Below are positions 35,295 through 44,749 of a stretch of 64,000 nt of DNA, one piece after another (the first letter of the stretch is position 1; each line of letters starts with the position of its first letter). Position numbers and translations under genes: made by a program. Location of the stretch: assembly GCA_910586315.1 (NCBI GenBank), contig CAJUIP010000004.1, positions 62,001 to 126,000 of the forward strand, in the 5' to 3' direction. Source of the stretch: an uncultured Lachnospiraceae bacterium. GTDB lineage: Bacteria > Bacillota > Clostridia > Lachnospirales > Lachnospiraceae. The notes below the pieces were generated by a model, which was not told the origin of the DNA, searched no databases, and saw nothing but the letters and a program-made list of their open reading frames with translations.

Positions 35295-38200
35295 TTGAGA
35301 TGTAGTTTAAAGCGTTTAGCCAGTATTGCCCTGGCAGTCAGTCTCTCTTTGGGTACTTGTGCCACATCTTATGCAGGTGCAATCGGAGGTGGAGGAGGTG
35401 GTGGTTTAGCTCCCCCATCAGGCAATAAGGGCGGCACCGGCAAGCCATATACAGTCAATGAAGCGAATTGCAGCCAAGCCTTTCGAGTATACATTGCAAC
35501 TCTAGGCGAGTTGGTTTCTGGCAGCAGACCAAGTTTTGGTTGGAATGGCTTATCTGCCGAGAAAGCCGACAGACTGGCAGAAGCCCATAAAGCCGTATAT
35601 GTGGTAGCCGCTGATATTCCTTACATGAGGATGTGGGATTCAAATGCCGGGAGATATATTGATATTGGCTCAGATAGGATTGTACCAGTAAGTTCCATTA
35701 AAAACATGGACGAGAGAGGCTTTGGGGTATCTCCAGGCTGTATTATGAATGGGGCTTCTTATGTACAGATACTTAACGCCACCTTTGGTGATTCTGCTGG
35801 CAAGTTGGATAGTTTGCTTGCGGCTATGGAGAGTTTCAGTAGTGAGGCAGCTAACTTTGCCGAGGTAATTACAGACGCCAACAATGCGGAGCAGATTTTC
35901 TATTTGAGCAAGCCAGAAGTAGTGGAGCAGTTGAATCATTACATTGGCTGGTGGGATCAGGTATTCTCCAGTTCCTGTTTGGAGTATCCAGCAGACGCAA
36001 AGACAATGGCTCAGATAAAGTCTGATTTGTCAACGATAAGTGCCAAGGCAAAAGAGTATGTTAGTTCCAAGGGAAAAGGGCCAGGGGTACGAGACTTTCC
36101 TTTTGGAAAGTACATTGACGAGCCAGAGGACTTAATGACGTACCCAGTTGTTGTAATCGAGCCGATAGCCACCACAACCCACCAATTCAGTCAGTTCATT
36201 CCCTGCGGCATTACTCACAGGCATACAGTAAAGTATGGATATTCAGCCGGGGGTAGCGATATTAAAAAAGGGCCATTTGAGACATTCGGCCCTGGCAGGA
36301 ATATGGCTAACCTGAAGAATCCATCCGGCGCCCCGCAGAAGCATTGGTGCAGTCCAGGCACAATGTTCCAGACAAAGGTATTAGATGAAGGCGACATCAA
36401 AGCAGAAGGCTCCCAAAGTGATGATTCAGGTATTCTTTTTTATGGCTGTTTCGGCATGATTGTTCTGAATACATCAGACAGGCCAAAAGGAGACCCAGTT
36501 ACCCCGCCGCTAGTTCCAGACGAAACTCCAGATGAACCAGAGAGTTATGCGGATATGGACTTGGCTGATTTTTATCTGCTGGATTATGAGATTAATCATG
36601 TATTCGATTCAGTTGCTGAAAAGCTCCGCCAGGGAGATGGTTCTCACAGTTGGATGACTCTAGGTACAAACCAAGATACAACGAATCCCAGCAAGACGCT
36701 TGGTACTCTCTGTCATGGGGGTACGATAGATTACGATCCGCAGCAGTATTACACCGTTACCTACACAGAGGGTACTGGATCGGGGCCATCTGTAGCAATG
36801 GACAATGCTGGCAAACCTTTATTTTTAAAGAACAACAGCAAATACGGAGACAATTGGTTTCATCGGAGAGAGGCTCTTGGGGGTATCACATTAGACACTT
36901 CCAACATCTCAAATTATACAGTAGATTATGGTTTCAATCTGCTGAGACGTCACTTCAAGAATGACAATCGCATTTATTCACTGCTGGTTGACCAGGAGGT
37001 ATCCAAGACTTATCTGGATGACATCTTGGGAATGTATGAGGGCTTAATGCCAAAGAATGTTATCGACCCATCCAAAAAGAGAGATAGCTTTTCGGCATTA
37101 TGTGCCATCAAGGACAGCTTGAGTTGGAGTGCTGTCTGGCAGGAAACAGGAGATACAACAAGACATTATACAACCTCCGAGTCAGAGGAGCATCATTGGA
37201 CGAGTGGAGGTTCCTCTCACAGTCATACCAAGAGTTACAATGCAGACCATGCTGGTAATGCTTTAGGTGCTTTCCAGGTAGCCAATGAGGGGTATTCCTC
37301 CTATTCATGGGACATAATCTCTCTGGCTCACAAGTATCGTACAATGAACATGCCGACAGCTTATGTTACACCTAAAATGGATTCCTTTGATATCAGGCCG
37401 ACGACAGACCAGAATGGAGGTAATCGGGTTCCAGATGATGAGCAGTATCGAGCAGCCTCACTGATTACAACCAAAGTTGAATTGGGGTATTATCCAGAGG
37501 TTCCCATGCTGGTTGACGAGGTATCAACTCCAGACTTAACCCATGAGTATAAGCCAGTCGTTACAATGGGTGAGGAGAAGCGAAAGAGCCGCAGTCCTAT
37601 GCTCCTGCTGTACCGATTAGAAAGCGCCGACTCAGATGCCAGGGGTACTGTCTATACCGATACCGCCGTTGGCGGAGCCGCTTCCCTGGGAACAAACAAG
37701 GTAGCCCTAACAGCCGGAGGTGACTTCACTGTCAAGGCAGACACGAAAATGACCATCAACCTCTACGGGTATGCTTTAGACATCATCGAGCCGAGCGATC
37801 AGTCTTATACAGAAGTAACGAGGGGTAACGATGTCAAGGCCGCCTGGGGCGATATGGCGAACAACCGCAGTAAATTACTTGAGGAGTACACGCAGTGGGC
37901 AGGTGCTATGCTCAGCCCAAGAAACTACCAAGCAGATTTTGAAATGACAATCGGTACCAAGCAATATAATAATTTCTCCGCCACAGTCGGCGGTTTCACC
38001 ACACGAGCCAGCAACAGCAAGGAGGAAGGCTCCTATCCTCTGGTATTCAAGCATGGTGACATTGACAAAACAGCTCAGGGGTACAAGGATTTCATCAAGC
38101 AGCTTGCTCAGGATTACGCCTGCAGCGAGGCAGAGGCCGATGCTCTATTTGAGGCCAGTGAGATGAAGCAAGCCGTTATCAAGTCAATCGAGCATGACAA

Positions 38201-38594
38201 TTCCAGCGAAAACAAGTCCCAGGCACAGACCATAGGTCGAGACCAGGTACAGCTTGGCAGCAGTTCCCACTGGTATGATGAGGAGGTACGAACCATTGTT
38301 ATGCGCCGGTTCATGACACCACAGGGTACCTTCAAGGATATCATTGCTCAGGACAAGATGGATATTGGTAATGCAATGGAAGGCAACGCCATCCAGAACG
38401 GCCAGTTCCGCCTGACACTTTGGTTTGATGCAGGGGTATACACAAAATCAGGCGGAGGGGTTTACATCCCCGGCCCAGGTTCCGACAATAAATCAGATGC
38501 CCTGGCAAGCGGTAATATCATCTTAGCAGGGGTACATATCACACAAGCAGACTTCCAGTTAACCAATTCCACAACAGCGACAGGCAGGCATTGA
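35295..38594 (+). CDS. large secreted protein (1099 residues)
   Basis: TTG start after AGGAGGAGA. Signal peptide SIALAVSLSLGTCATSYA, then a Gly-rich start (GGGGGGGLAPPSG). The mature 1070 residues contain His-rich patches (CGITHRHTVKYG and SEEHHWTSGGSSHSHTKSY), few cysteines and no membrane segment or sortase motif. Looks like one very large extracellular protein, perhaps the exported partner of the giant membrane protein at 17650. No domain recognised. About eight motif copies fall inside, read in all three frames. Two proteins of this size on one element suggest a cell-surface machine. Confidence 0.8.
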   Translation: MRCSLKRLASIALAVSLSLGTCATSYAGAIGGGGGGGLAPPSGNKGGTGKPYTVNEANCSQAFRVYIATLGELVSGSRPSFGWNGLSAEKADRLAEAHKAVYVVAADIPYMRMWDSNAGRYIDIGSDRIVPVSSIKNMDERGFGVSPGCIMNGASYVQILNATFGDSAGKLDSLLAAMESFSSEAANFAEVITDANNAEQIFYLSKPEVVEQLNHYIGWWDQVFSSSCLEYPADAKTMAQIKSDLSTISAKAKEYVSSKGKGPGVRDFPFGKYIDEPEDLMTYPVVVIEPIATTTHQFSQFIPCGITHRHTVKYGYSAGGSDIKKGPFETFGPGRNMANLKNPSGAPQKHWCSPGTMFQTKVLDEGDIKAEGSQSDDSGILFYGCFGMIVLNTSDRPKGDPVTPPLVPDETPDEPESYADMDLADFYLLDYEINHVFDSVAEKLRQGDGSHSWMTLGTNQDTTNPSKTLGTLCHGGTIDYDPQQYYTVTYTEGTGSGPSVAMDNAGKPLFLKNNSKYGDNWFHRREALGGITLDTSNISNYTVDYGFNLLRRHFKNDNRIYSLLVDQEVSKTYLDDILGMYEGLMPKNVIDPSKKRDSFSALCAIKDSLSWSAVWQETGDTTRHYTTSESEEHHWTSGGSSHSHTKSYNADHAGNALGAFQVANEGYSSYSWDIISLAHKYRTMNMPTAYVTPKMDSFDIRPTTDQNGGNRVPDDEQYRAASLITTKVELGYYPEVPMLVDEVSTPDLTHEYKPVVTMGEEKRKSRSPMLLLYRLESADSDARGTVYTDTAVGGAASLGTNKVALTAGGDFTVKADTKMTINLYGYALDIIEPSDQSYTEVTRGNDVKAAWGDMANNRSKLLEEYTQWAGAMLSPRNYQADFEMTIGTKQYNNFSATVGGFTTRASNSKEEGSYPLVFKHGDIDKTAQGYKDFIKQLAQDYACSEAEADALFEASEMKQAVIKSIEHDNSSENKSQAQTIGRDQVQLGSSSHWYDEEVRTIVMRRFMTPQGTFKDIIAQDKMDIGNAMEGNAIQNGQFRLTLWFDAGVYTKSGGGVYIPGPGSDNKSDALASGNIILAGVHITQADFQLTNSTTATGRH

Positions 38595-38652
38595 GAAGCC
38601 AGGGGTGTGTTCACACGTACAGGGCATACCCCTTACCATCCAAGAAAGGAAA

Positions 38653-39393
38653 ATGATTATGAGAAAGAGGTATTTTGCATTGATAGTAGGTGTTAGTCTT
38701 TTAGCCCTTTCAGGCTGTAGCAAGAAGGAGGCACCAGCTCCAGAGACGACAACAGCAGCGGTTGTTGTCGAGAGTCCTGCCAAGACGCCAGAAACGCCGA
38801 CAGAGACATCCAGTTCTTATACCAATAAGCAGGAAACCCAGCCAGAGGACTTGTTCCGTGAGTTAAGCGACGATAAGGATACGACACTGGTGAAAAACGA
38901 TTCTGATGTTTTCAAGGCCATACAGAAAGAAAACCCTGATAAATACAGCGTGGAGGGGGAGTATATAGAAGTGAAGAATGAGGATTACCTCAAAGCAGTA
39001 GAGGAAACCCGCGAGGCTCCTATATCTGAGTCAGTCGAAACAAATGGTATCAAGGCTTTAGAAAGCAATCCAGAAGACGCCAGTACATTTGAGAGCTTTG
39101 TATCAGAGGAGGAGGCCAATGCCTTTTACAGTGATTTGGACAGCAAGTTTCCAGGTTTGTCTGAAATGGACAGGTACTACATCCTCGATCTGGAGGGGGT
39201 ATCCCAAGACGCTTTAGCGGATTATTGTAAGCGTTGGTCAGATGCAGATACAGGCATGCGTACTGGGGAGTCTTACAAAAAGTGTATTGCATATAAGGTT
39301 GTTATTGGCGAGTTGGAGGAGGACTGGTGTGTTGCTCAAGGTGCTGACAGAGTTGAGTTGAGTGAGTACATAAATTCAATCCAGGGGTACTAA
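38653..39393 (+). CDS. lipoprotein, unknown function
   Basis: 246 residues. Lipobox LLALSGC with Cys at about residue 22, then a Thr/Pro-rich linker and a helical acidic domain of about 140 residues (EEEANAFYSDLDSKFPGLSE, ALADYCKRWSDADTG). The AAGAAAGGAAA site supports ATG 38653 (ATG 38659 also possible). Anchored on the outer face of the membrane; placed right after the 1099-residue secreted protein and probably in its operon. The last codons read IQGY from a motif copy that runs into the stop. Confidence 0.85.
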   Translation: MIMRKRYFALIVGVSLLALSGCSKKEAPAPETTTAAVVVESPAKTPETPTETSSSYTNKQETQPEDLFRELSDDKDTTLVKNDSDVFKAIQKENPDKYSVEGEYIEVKNEDYLKAVEETREAPISESVETNGIKALESNPEDASTFESFVSEEEANAFYSDLDSKFPGLSEMDRYYILDLEGVSQDALADYCKRWSDADTGMRTGESYKKCIAYKVVIGELEEDWCVAQGADRVELSEYINSIQGY

Positions 39394-39483
39394 TTTTTTA
39401 TGATATTGCCCTGAAAACCTGGAGCCGCAGTTGTTATTAATTGGTTCTCCGTCAACCTTTTCTTATTATTTATAAAAACCCTT

Positions 39484-39521
39484 AAAGCCACTGGCCTAAA
39501 AAGTGTCGGTGGCTTTTTTTT
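39484..39521 (+). terminator. Rho-independent terminator
   Basis: AAAGCCACTG pairs with CGGTGGCTTT, followed by a run of eight T. It closes the second block of exported proteins. Confidence 0.88.
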
Positions 39522-39676
39522 CGCCTACCTTGCAGCAAACTATATGATTTACCCAATGCTTTTTTGTGCATACCTGACTAACTTTAAAAAATGACTTGAT
39601 TTTTAGCGACTACAGAGTGATTAATGGTCACGAAAATAAAAGTGCTGGTTGGCACGGTAAAAGGAGGTCATTTTAT

Positions 39677-40216
39677 ATGATGCGTATTATAAGCCCTAGA
39701 GGGAAGTTGGTGAGAGTGGGAGATGTTGTGCTGTGTTGTGAGATCAGCTTCCATTTCAATGGAGAAGATAAACGGTTGCTTGAAGAATACAGGGGTATTG
39801 ACGGTAAGCCGACAGCTCTCCGGATTCGGTATAAGGGTAGTAGAGTCAATGCTTTTGGCGAGCCATTTTACGGTTTGCTTGTTGGAAATCTCAAGCCTGA
39901 ACAGGTAAAGGAAATCCAGAAGAGTCTGTTAAAAGACGGGTACTTTGATTTCAGCGAACTGGATTACCAGGAGGCATGCTTAGATAATGCCCCTGTTTTC
40001 GATAACGGTGAAACCAAGCCATATGTCGTGGAGTACGGCCTACCAAATACGAATTGTTTTGAGTTTTCCAGGACTCCTAACTTTACTAATTTGAGCATGA
40101 GTGCCCCTGCGATCAGCCCGGAGTTAATCGGTGAGCCAAAAGCGGATGAGCCAGACAGCGATGACCTTGGTGATATGGATGCCTGTGACGAGGAGGAGTC
40201 ATATGAACAGGAGTAA
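39677..40216 (+). CDS. hypothetical protein
   Basis: 179 residues from ATG 39677 or 39680, after AAAGGAGGTCATTTTAT. The first 120 residues look like a compact alpha/beta domain (RGKLVRVGDVVLCCEIS, GEPFYGLLVGNLKPEQVKEI); the C-terminal 40 residues are acidic (EPDSDDLGDMDACDEEESYE). No family recognised. It overlaps the next start by 14 bases, so the DUF262 gene is translationally coupled to it. Confidence 0.7.
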   Translation: MMRIISPRGKLVRVGDVVLCCEISFHFNGEDKRLLEEYRGIDGKPTALRIRYKGSRVNAFGEPFYGLLVGNLKPEQVKEIQKSLLKDGYFDFSELDYQEACLDNAPVFDNGETKPYVVEYGLPNTNCFEFSRTPNFTNLSMSAPAISPELIGEPKADEPDSDDLGDMDACDEEESYEQE

Positions 40217-41498
40217 CCTGCCGATGTCTGTCGTCAAACTGAAAAAATGGTGGGACAGCCCTGAGAAAACGTTGAGATGTGATTTGCCCTTTCAGCGTCA
40301 TGCAGGTGTCTGGAGTGCTTTTACAAAAAGCAGCCTGATTCACAGTATGCTGGCAGACAGCTATATCCTGCCGATAGTTCTGCTGAAGGATCGAGTTGGT
40401 GTCGATGAAAGGGGCAAGGATGTCTTTGTCTATAACATCGAGGATGGCCAGCAGAGGCTCACCAACGTGTTCAGTTTTATGGACGAGGAGAATGGTTGGG
40501 CGTTGCATAGTGCAACGCCAACCATCCGATATGAGGGCGAAGACTATGAACTTGCAGGGAAGAAATATATAGAGCTGCCCAAGGAACTGCAAGACGCTAT
40601 TGCCCAGTTTCGATTCAGCATTCAGTGCCTGGAAGACTATACAATGGAGGAGGCAGAGACTTTATTTTTCAATATCAATTCTGGTGTGAATCTGTCTCCA
40701 ATCCAGAAGGCGAAGTCCAGAATGGGTACTGATTTAATCAAGTTCTTTACAGATCTGTTAGGCGGCTCTTTCTTTACTCAGGCAATCAGTATTACAGAAG
40801 CCCAGGCGAAGCGGGAAGAAGACTTGCTGATGTTGATCCAGGCGGCATTACTGTTGGATAATCGTCATGAGGGGCTGGATTACAAGACGATTTCCGCCGC
40901 TTTCTGCTTATCGTATGCCGAGTCCATCAGGGGTATCTATAACGCCGATAAGCGTGATATGCTGACCGAGACGATTCAGTTTTTAAACAATTCCTTTGAA
41001 ACGAGGAATAAATTTCTCAAGAAGAACAATGTGCCGATAGTTGTTGTCATTGCGAAGATTGCCTTGGAGCAGCAGATTGAGACTAAGGCATTTAGGTCAT
41101 TTATCAATGACTTTGCCAGCAGTTTATATCCGGCATATGAGGAGGCCAGCGGCAGCGGGAATGTAAAATGCAAGCTGACACAAATGCGTCTGAGAGTCAT
41201 GTTTCTGGCATTCTGCAAGTATTTCAAGCTGAATGCCGAGGAGGTGAAAAAGCCTTTTGCTGACGGCATTCCGCTGTATGAAGGCTTGAGTGCAGAGGAT
41301 GATTTGGGTATCCCTGAACCTGAAGATGAAACCAATCCGGCGGATATGGAGACGATTCCAGAGGCTTCAGCCCCAGCGGAGCCAGTCTATACAGAGCCTC
41401 CCAATACAGAGGTTCTGGAAGAATCAGGTATAGCCGAAGGCCAGGAGTTGGAAGACGGCGGTGTTGAGTCAGGGGAGGTTGAGGAGATTGGAGCATAA
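40203..41498 (+). CDS. DUF262 (GmrSD/ParB-like N-terminal) protein
   Basis: 431 residues. The DUF262 hallmark DGQQR is in VYNIEDGQQRLTNVF at about residue 80, preceded by LPFQRHAGVWS. This domain is the NTPase/DNA-processing half of GmrSD modification-dependent nucleases and also occurs in proteins that are not nucleases. The usual C-terminal HNH (DUF1524) is not visible; instead the last 90 residues are an acidic Glu/Pro tail. GAGGAGGAG precedes ATG 40203. It may act on modified or foreign DNA, with the D12 methyltransferase as a possible counterpart, but no link is proven. Confidence 0.75.
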   Translation: MNRSNLPMSVVKLKKWWDSPEKTLRCDLPFQRHAGVWSAFTKSSLIHSMLADSYILPIVLLKDRVGVDERGKDVFVYNIEDGQQRLTNVFSFMDEENGWALHSATPTIRYEGEDYELAGKKYIELPKELQDAIAQFRFSIQCLEDYTMEEAETLFFNINSGVNLSPIQKAKSRMGTDLIKFFTDLLGGSFFTQAISITEAQAKREEDLLMLIQAALLLDNRHEGLDYKTISAAFCLSYAESIRGIYNADKRDMLTETIQFLNNSFETRNKFLKKNNVPIVVVIAKIALEQQIETKAFRSFINDFASSLYPAYEEASGSGNVKCKLTQMRLRVMFLAFCKYFKLNAEEVKKPFADGIPLYEGLSAEDDLGIPEPEDETNPADMETIPEASAPAEPVYTEPPNTEVLEESGIAEGQELEDGGVESGEVEEIGA

Positions 41499-41913
41499 TA
41501 AGATAAAAGCGTATTTTCTGCGAGTTGACGAGGATCTTCGCTTACCTTACCAGGGGTATCTTGGAGAAATTGAAAATACGTTATCAGCAAAGCAAAAGTA
41601 TGTAAACTTTGGTAAGGCTAACGGCAGTATTCAGGTGGTTTCTTTAACCGATGAGATAGACATAATCTGCCATGATGAGGGGAAGCTGCTGGGGTTTCCG
41701 GCAAATAGGGCATGGCTGGATAATGAAGGAGAGGTTCTGGATTTGCTAGTTGGAAATCTCCTTGTTGTGAGATGTGAAGGCCCTGATTTCACCAGTATTC
41801 GTGAGTCGGATATTCCTTATATCGAGGAGTATTTAAAGCCCGTAAGGGTAATGGATGAGGTGCTTGTGCTTATACCGCCAGAGATATTACCCAAGTATAA
41901 TGGAGGCTCTTAA
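41488..41913 (+). CDS. DUF3846-type protein
   Basis: 141 residues. Matches the DUF3846 pattern found on plasmids and phages of Firmicutes: a start strand AYFLRVDEDLRL, then VSLTDEIDIICHDEGKLLGF and VLDLLVGNLLVVRCEG. I choose TTG 41488, ten bases before the stop of the DUF262 gene, with GAGGTTGAGGA ahead; other in-frame starts lie upstream. Function unknown for the family. A motif copy at 41551 is read as QGY. Confidence 0.7.
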   Translation: MEHNKIKAYFLRVDEDLRLPYQGYLGEIENTLSAKQKYVNFGKANGSIQVVSLTDEIDIICHDEGKLLGFPANRAWLDNEGEVLDLLVGNLLVVRCEGPDFTSIRESDIPYIEEYLKPVRVMDEVLVLIPPEILPKYNGGS

Positions 41914-41914
41914 T

Positions 41915-42142
41915 ATGTCAGACAAGGTTGCATTATATCGCAGTCAATATCCCAGGGGTACTGTTCTGGAGTTGACTGCTCCCATCGCTGATGATTTCAG
42001 TCCAAAACCTCAAGGAGCCAGGTTCCAGGTGGAATATGTGGACGACCAGTTGCAGTTGCATGGGAAGTGGTTGCCGCCAGAAAGGGGCAGTCTTGCCATA
42101 ATCCCAGGAGTTGATTCTTTCAAAATAGTAAGGCAGAAATAA
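41915..42142 (+). CDS. DUF4314-type small protein
   Basis: 75 residues with the DUF4314 pattern: YPRGTVLELTAPI, then QGARFQVEYVDDQLQLHGKW and a closing LAIIPGVDSFKIV. A single small beta-barrel-like domain common on clostridial plasmids and conjugative elements, often beside DUF3846 proteins as here. TGGAGG lies before ATG 41915, which follows the upstream stop by one base. A terminator follows at once. Confidence 0.8.
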   Translation: MSDKVALYRSQYPRGTVLELTAPIADDFSPKPQGARFQVEYVDDQLQLHGKWLPPERGSLAIIPGVDSFKIVRQK

Positions 42143-42149
42143 GCTGTGA

Positions 42150-42184
42150 AGACCGTCAGTCTTATGTGATTGGCGGTCTTTTTG
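42150..42184 (+). terminator. Rho-independent terminator
   Basis: GACCG-CAGTC pairs with GATTGGCGGTC (with G-U pairs), followed by TTTTTG. Confidence 0.75.
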
Positions 42185-42676
42185 TATTCAGTCTGAAGTC
42201 GTAAAAAATTGCTCGGTGTCGTATATTTCCGGCTTATTGGGGTTGGCTTTGTATTTGCCGTTTTACGGGGTAAAACCCCCACTATGGTACTGGGGTCGGC
42301 TATGCTCCTTACGTCCCTACCACGGGGCGCACGATGCGTCACGGAGGCAATTCCGTATTGGGCTGGGGTACTGGCTGTCTGGTTTTTCCGGACTATTGTT
42401 TTGGGGTTAAAAAACCCGACCTTTTCGGCCTTTTACGACCCTGGCTGACCAGTGGTTTAATGGCCAGATGGGGTATCCTCCGATAGAGTTTTCCAACTGT
42501 TTTTCAAGACTATAATATATTGATTTGTTCCTGTTTTTCGGCAATATACAGCCTAATTTCAGCTATCTAAACTGTATCTTTATGTTCAGGGACAGAGGTT
42601 TTTGTCGAGCAAGACAGCCACTTGGGGTATCCAGATGCCTGGTGGTTTGCAGCTTCAGATAATTGAAAGGAGGCAT
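42185..42676 (+). other. gene-free, GC-rich hairpin region
   Basis: The stretch 42195-42440 is richer in G and C than its surroundings and opens and closes with inverted GTCGTAAAA (42197) and TTTTACGAC (42430). Inside are GTTTTACGGGGTAAAAC, GGGGTTAAAAAACCC and several smaller stems. Open frames here have no ribosome sites. Near matches of the motif (ATGGGGTATCC, TTGGGGTATCC) lie at 42470 and 42624. It may encode a structured RNA or hold a recombination or replication site. Confidence 0.45.
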
Positions 42677-43258
42677 ATGGTTTTGGATTACACGGAGAAT
42701 ATAAAAAAGTTGATCAGTGCGGATTCTGTTTATGAGGGGTATTATGACGATGAGGTTTCAGGTGCAAATTTGTACCGATATAACTGCGGGCTTTTGGATG
42801 TAAAGCGTTGGCTCCATTCTGTGCTGACAAGGGAGTTGTCAGAGTCAAATTATGAAGCAGCCAGAGTGATTCTGCATCTGCCTTTGGAGGATTTAGAAGT
42901 GCGGGTAGGTACGGAGATTGATGTGAAATTGGCAGAGGTTCTGCCTTATGACTATAATAAAATCTCTTGCTCTGCAGGCCAGGTATTTGAGAAGGGGACT
43001 CCAGAACTGCTCTCAACATTACTGGGTGAGATGGACATTTACACATACAAGGCAATCCTGGAAGATAAGAATAACCCTGTCAGATTACTCTATCAGTATT
43101 TCATTTCTATGATTGAAAAAGCTCATCAGATAACTGGCAGCTCAGGGGTACTAAATAGGGCTATTCTAAAGGAGCATAAACTCCAGGATGATTTGATGTT
43201 GTATAGAATGGACAGCATTTTATGTAGTGTCGCTGAGTTGTTTACAGATGGGTATTAA
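42677..43258 (+). CDS. hypothetical protein
   Basis: 193 residues from ATG 42677 after AAAGGAGG. Soluble, mostly helical and acidic; no domain recognised. Markers: DVKRWLHSVLTRELSESNYE and MIEKAHQITGSSGVLNRAIL. The motif is met near 42735 and 43145. Followed by a terminator, so it is probably monocistronic. Confidence 0.7.
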   Translation: MVLDYTENIKKLISADSVYEGYYDDEVSGANLYRYNCGLLDVKRWLHSVLTRELSESNYEAARVILHLPLEDLEVRVGTEIDVKLAEVLPYDYNKISCSAGQVFEKGTPELLSTLLGEMDIYTYKAILEDKNNPVRLLYQYFISMIEKAHQITGSSGVLNRAILKEHKLQDDLMLYRMDSILCSVAELFTDGY

Positions 43259-43284
43259 AGACCGCCATCAGGGGTATCCAAGAA

Positions 43285-43316
43285 GCCAGCTTTCCACTGG
43301 GAAGGCTGGCATTTTT
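43285..43316 (+). terminator. Rho-independent terminator
   Basis: GCCAGCTTTCC and GGAAGGCTGGC pair perfectly over a 4-base loop, followed by ATTTTTG. A motif copy lies directly before it at 43269. Confidence 0.88.
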
Positions 43317-43450
43317 GTGCCTAAATTCCCTAAATATATCAGACGCTTCAACTTTTTCTTCAGATGAAAAAGTTCTTCTTAAGAGAACTTGACACACCTT
43401 TAGACGAGAGTTAACATAGCACAACTATAATAGAAAAGGAGGTTAAGCAG

Positions 43451-43720
43451 GTGAGACTAAGCAAAGTCAAAAGGAAGTATCCAGAGCGTTTTGTAATACT
43501 GATACCGCTTATGCGAGACGTGAAATCCAATAAGCCATTGACGTTTCGTGTATTGAAAGAATGCTGGAATTATGTGGAGTGTGAGCATGCTCTTACGTAT
43601 TATGAAAACGAGGGGTTTCCAGGGGTATTTGCATTTCCTAATTTTGCTGATGGAACGCCGCCGGGTTTTACGCCAGAAAGAACGGCACAGATGTTTCGTG
43701 TTTTAAATGGGTGTGATTGA
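43451..43720 (+). CDS. hypothetical protein
   Basis: 89 residues from GTG 43451 after AAAGGAGGTTAAGCAG. Basic N-terminus, then aromatic-rich (ECWNYVECEHALTYYENEGF, PGVFAFPNFADGTPPGF). No family recognised. Its stop is within a few bases of the next gene's start, so the two are coupled. Confidence 0.65.
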   Translation: MRLSKVKRKYPERFVILIPLMRDVKSNKPLTFRVLKECWNYVECEHALTYYENEGFPGVFAFPNFADGTPPGFTPERTAQMFRVLNGCD

Positions 43721-43722
43721 GT

Positions 43723-44076
43723 ATGTTGAGTAGCGTATTTCCGTATGTACCTCACCCTTTGTTGGACGAGATTCTTTTCCTGGTTGGGGAGAATGTTGAT
43801 TGTGACAAAGAAGCTCTCTCCAAAAAACTATATGAAATTGAAAAGGCGGCATCCCAGCGGGCTTTGGCCTTAATGCTCAAAGAACTCTATGATTTTGATC
43901 TTGATGCCCTCACAGCAGATATTGCCAAAATTGAGTTGTTAGAGGCAGATAAGGTGGTGGATAAGCGAGACAGAAAAAAATTACTAAGAGCCTTCTGGTG
44001 GATAATTTCTGTTTATTATGAAGGCAACGTAAAAAAGGCGATACAGACTTGTAATGAAATCAAGGCTTTCAAATAA
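43723..44076 (+). CDS. hypothetical protein
   Basis: 117 residues from ATG 43723 (an in-frame TTG at 43717 overlaps the previous stop). Helical and charged (EKAASQRALALMLKELYDFD, DKVVDKRDRKKLLRAFWWI). Cytoplasmic; no family recognised. Confidence 0.6.
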   Translation: MLSSVFPYVPHPLLDEILFLVGENVDCDKEALSKKLYEIEKAASQRALALMLKELYDFDLDALTADIAKIELLEADKVVDKRDRKKLLRAFWWIISVYYEGNVKKAIQTCNEIKAFK

Positions 44077-44563
44077 GGTATGAGAGGAATCCAATTTAGA
44101 AGTCCAGCTAAGAAATGTCAATAGGTAAAATGAAAAATGTTTAAAAAGTTTTTTTCAAGCAGTTGATGTAAAAAAGGGTAACTTTAACATGCGTGGGTTC
44201 GTGTCAGAGGATAATAAGAAGTCAGGGTTTTTGTCACACGTAAAGTTTATATAGTCTTAGCGGGAGCTTCCAAGTTTATTTGGAGGCTCCTGTATTTATG
44301 TCTGGAGGTAAGGCTTGGGTATCTATAAACAGCATGAGGCGGTTTGTCAAGCGTTGAGGTGCCGATCCAATTCATACAGATTTTACGTGGTATTTTTTAT
44401 CATGTCCAGGGGTACGAAAAGCCGTTACTATTCTGCGAGTTGCTTCTAAGAGGTGCTCTTAAGATTACAGGAGTGAGATTGGTAAGTAAAGTAAGATTCG
44501 TAACTAAATCATTGATCTCTGTTTAAACTTTGGCAGGAGGAAGTATGGATTGGAGGTGATTTT
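44077..44563 (+). other. 487-bp intergenic region
   Basis: Contains the fourth copy of the TTGTCACACGT box (44229-44243), a terminator-like hairpin (44262-44296) and a motif copy near 44409. A 60-codon frame at 44344-44526 has no ribosome site and is not called. Confidence 0.5.
44262..44296 (+). terminator. hairpin, probable terminator
   Basis: GGAGCTTCCAA pairs with TTGGAGGCTCC over about 6 bases, followed by TGTATTTAT. Confidence 0.65.
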
Positions 44564-44749
44564 ATGTTGTCGGTTAGCGAGGTGGCAAATAGGTTTCAGG
44601 TAACACCCCATACAGTCAGAAGTTGGGAAGCTAAAGGTATCTTAAAGCCAGATTGGGTATCTCCCACAGGCAGACGTTACTACCAGGAAGAAAACGTGGA
44701 GAGGTTATACTCCAGGGGTATCAAAACTTTACGAGGAAGCCAAACATGA
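44564..44749 (+). CDS. small MerR-type HTH protein
   Basis: 61 residues. Textbook MerR/excisionase head: MLSVSEVANRFQVTPHTVRS, WEAKGILKPDWV, PTGRRYYQEENVERLY. GGAGG precedes ATG 44564. The stop overlaps the next start (ATGA), so it is co-translated with a second HTH protein. IS607-type recombinases begin in this way, but no recombinase domain follows. Confidence 0.8.
   Translation: MLSVSEVANRFQVTPHTVRSWEAKGILKPDWVSPTGRRYYQEENVERLYSRGIKTLRGSQT

Noticed and set aside
44344..44526. 60-codon ORF
   Set aside because: No ribosome site and the surrounding sequence has a repeat box and hairpin typical of intergenic DNA.
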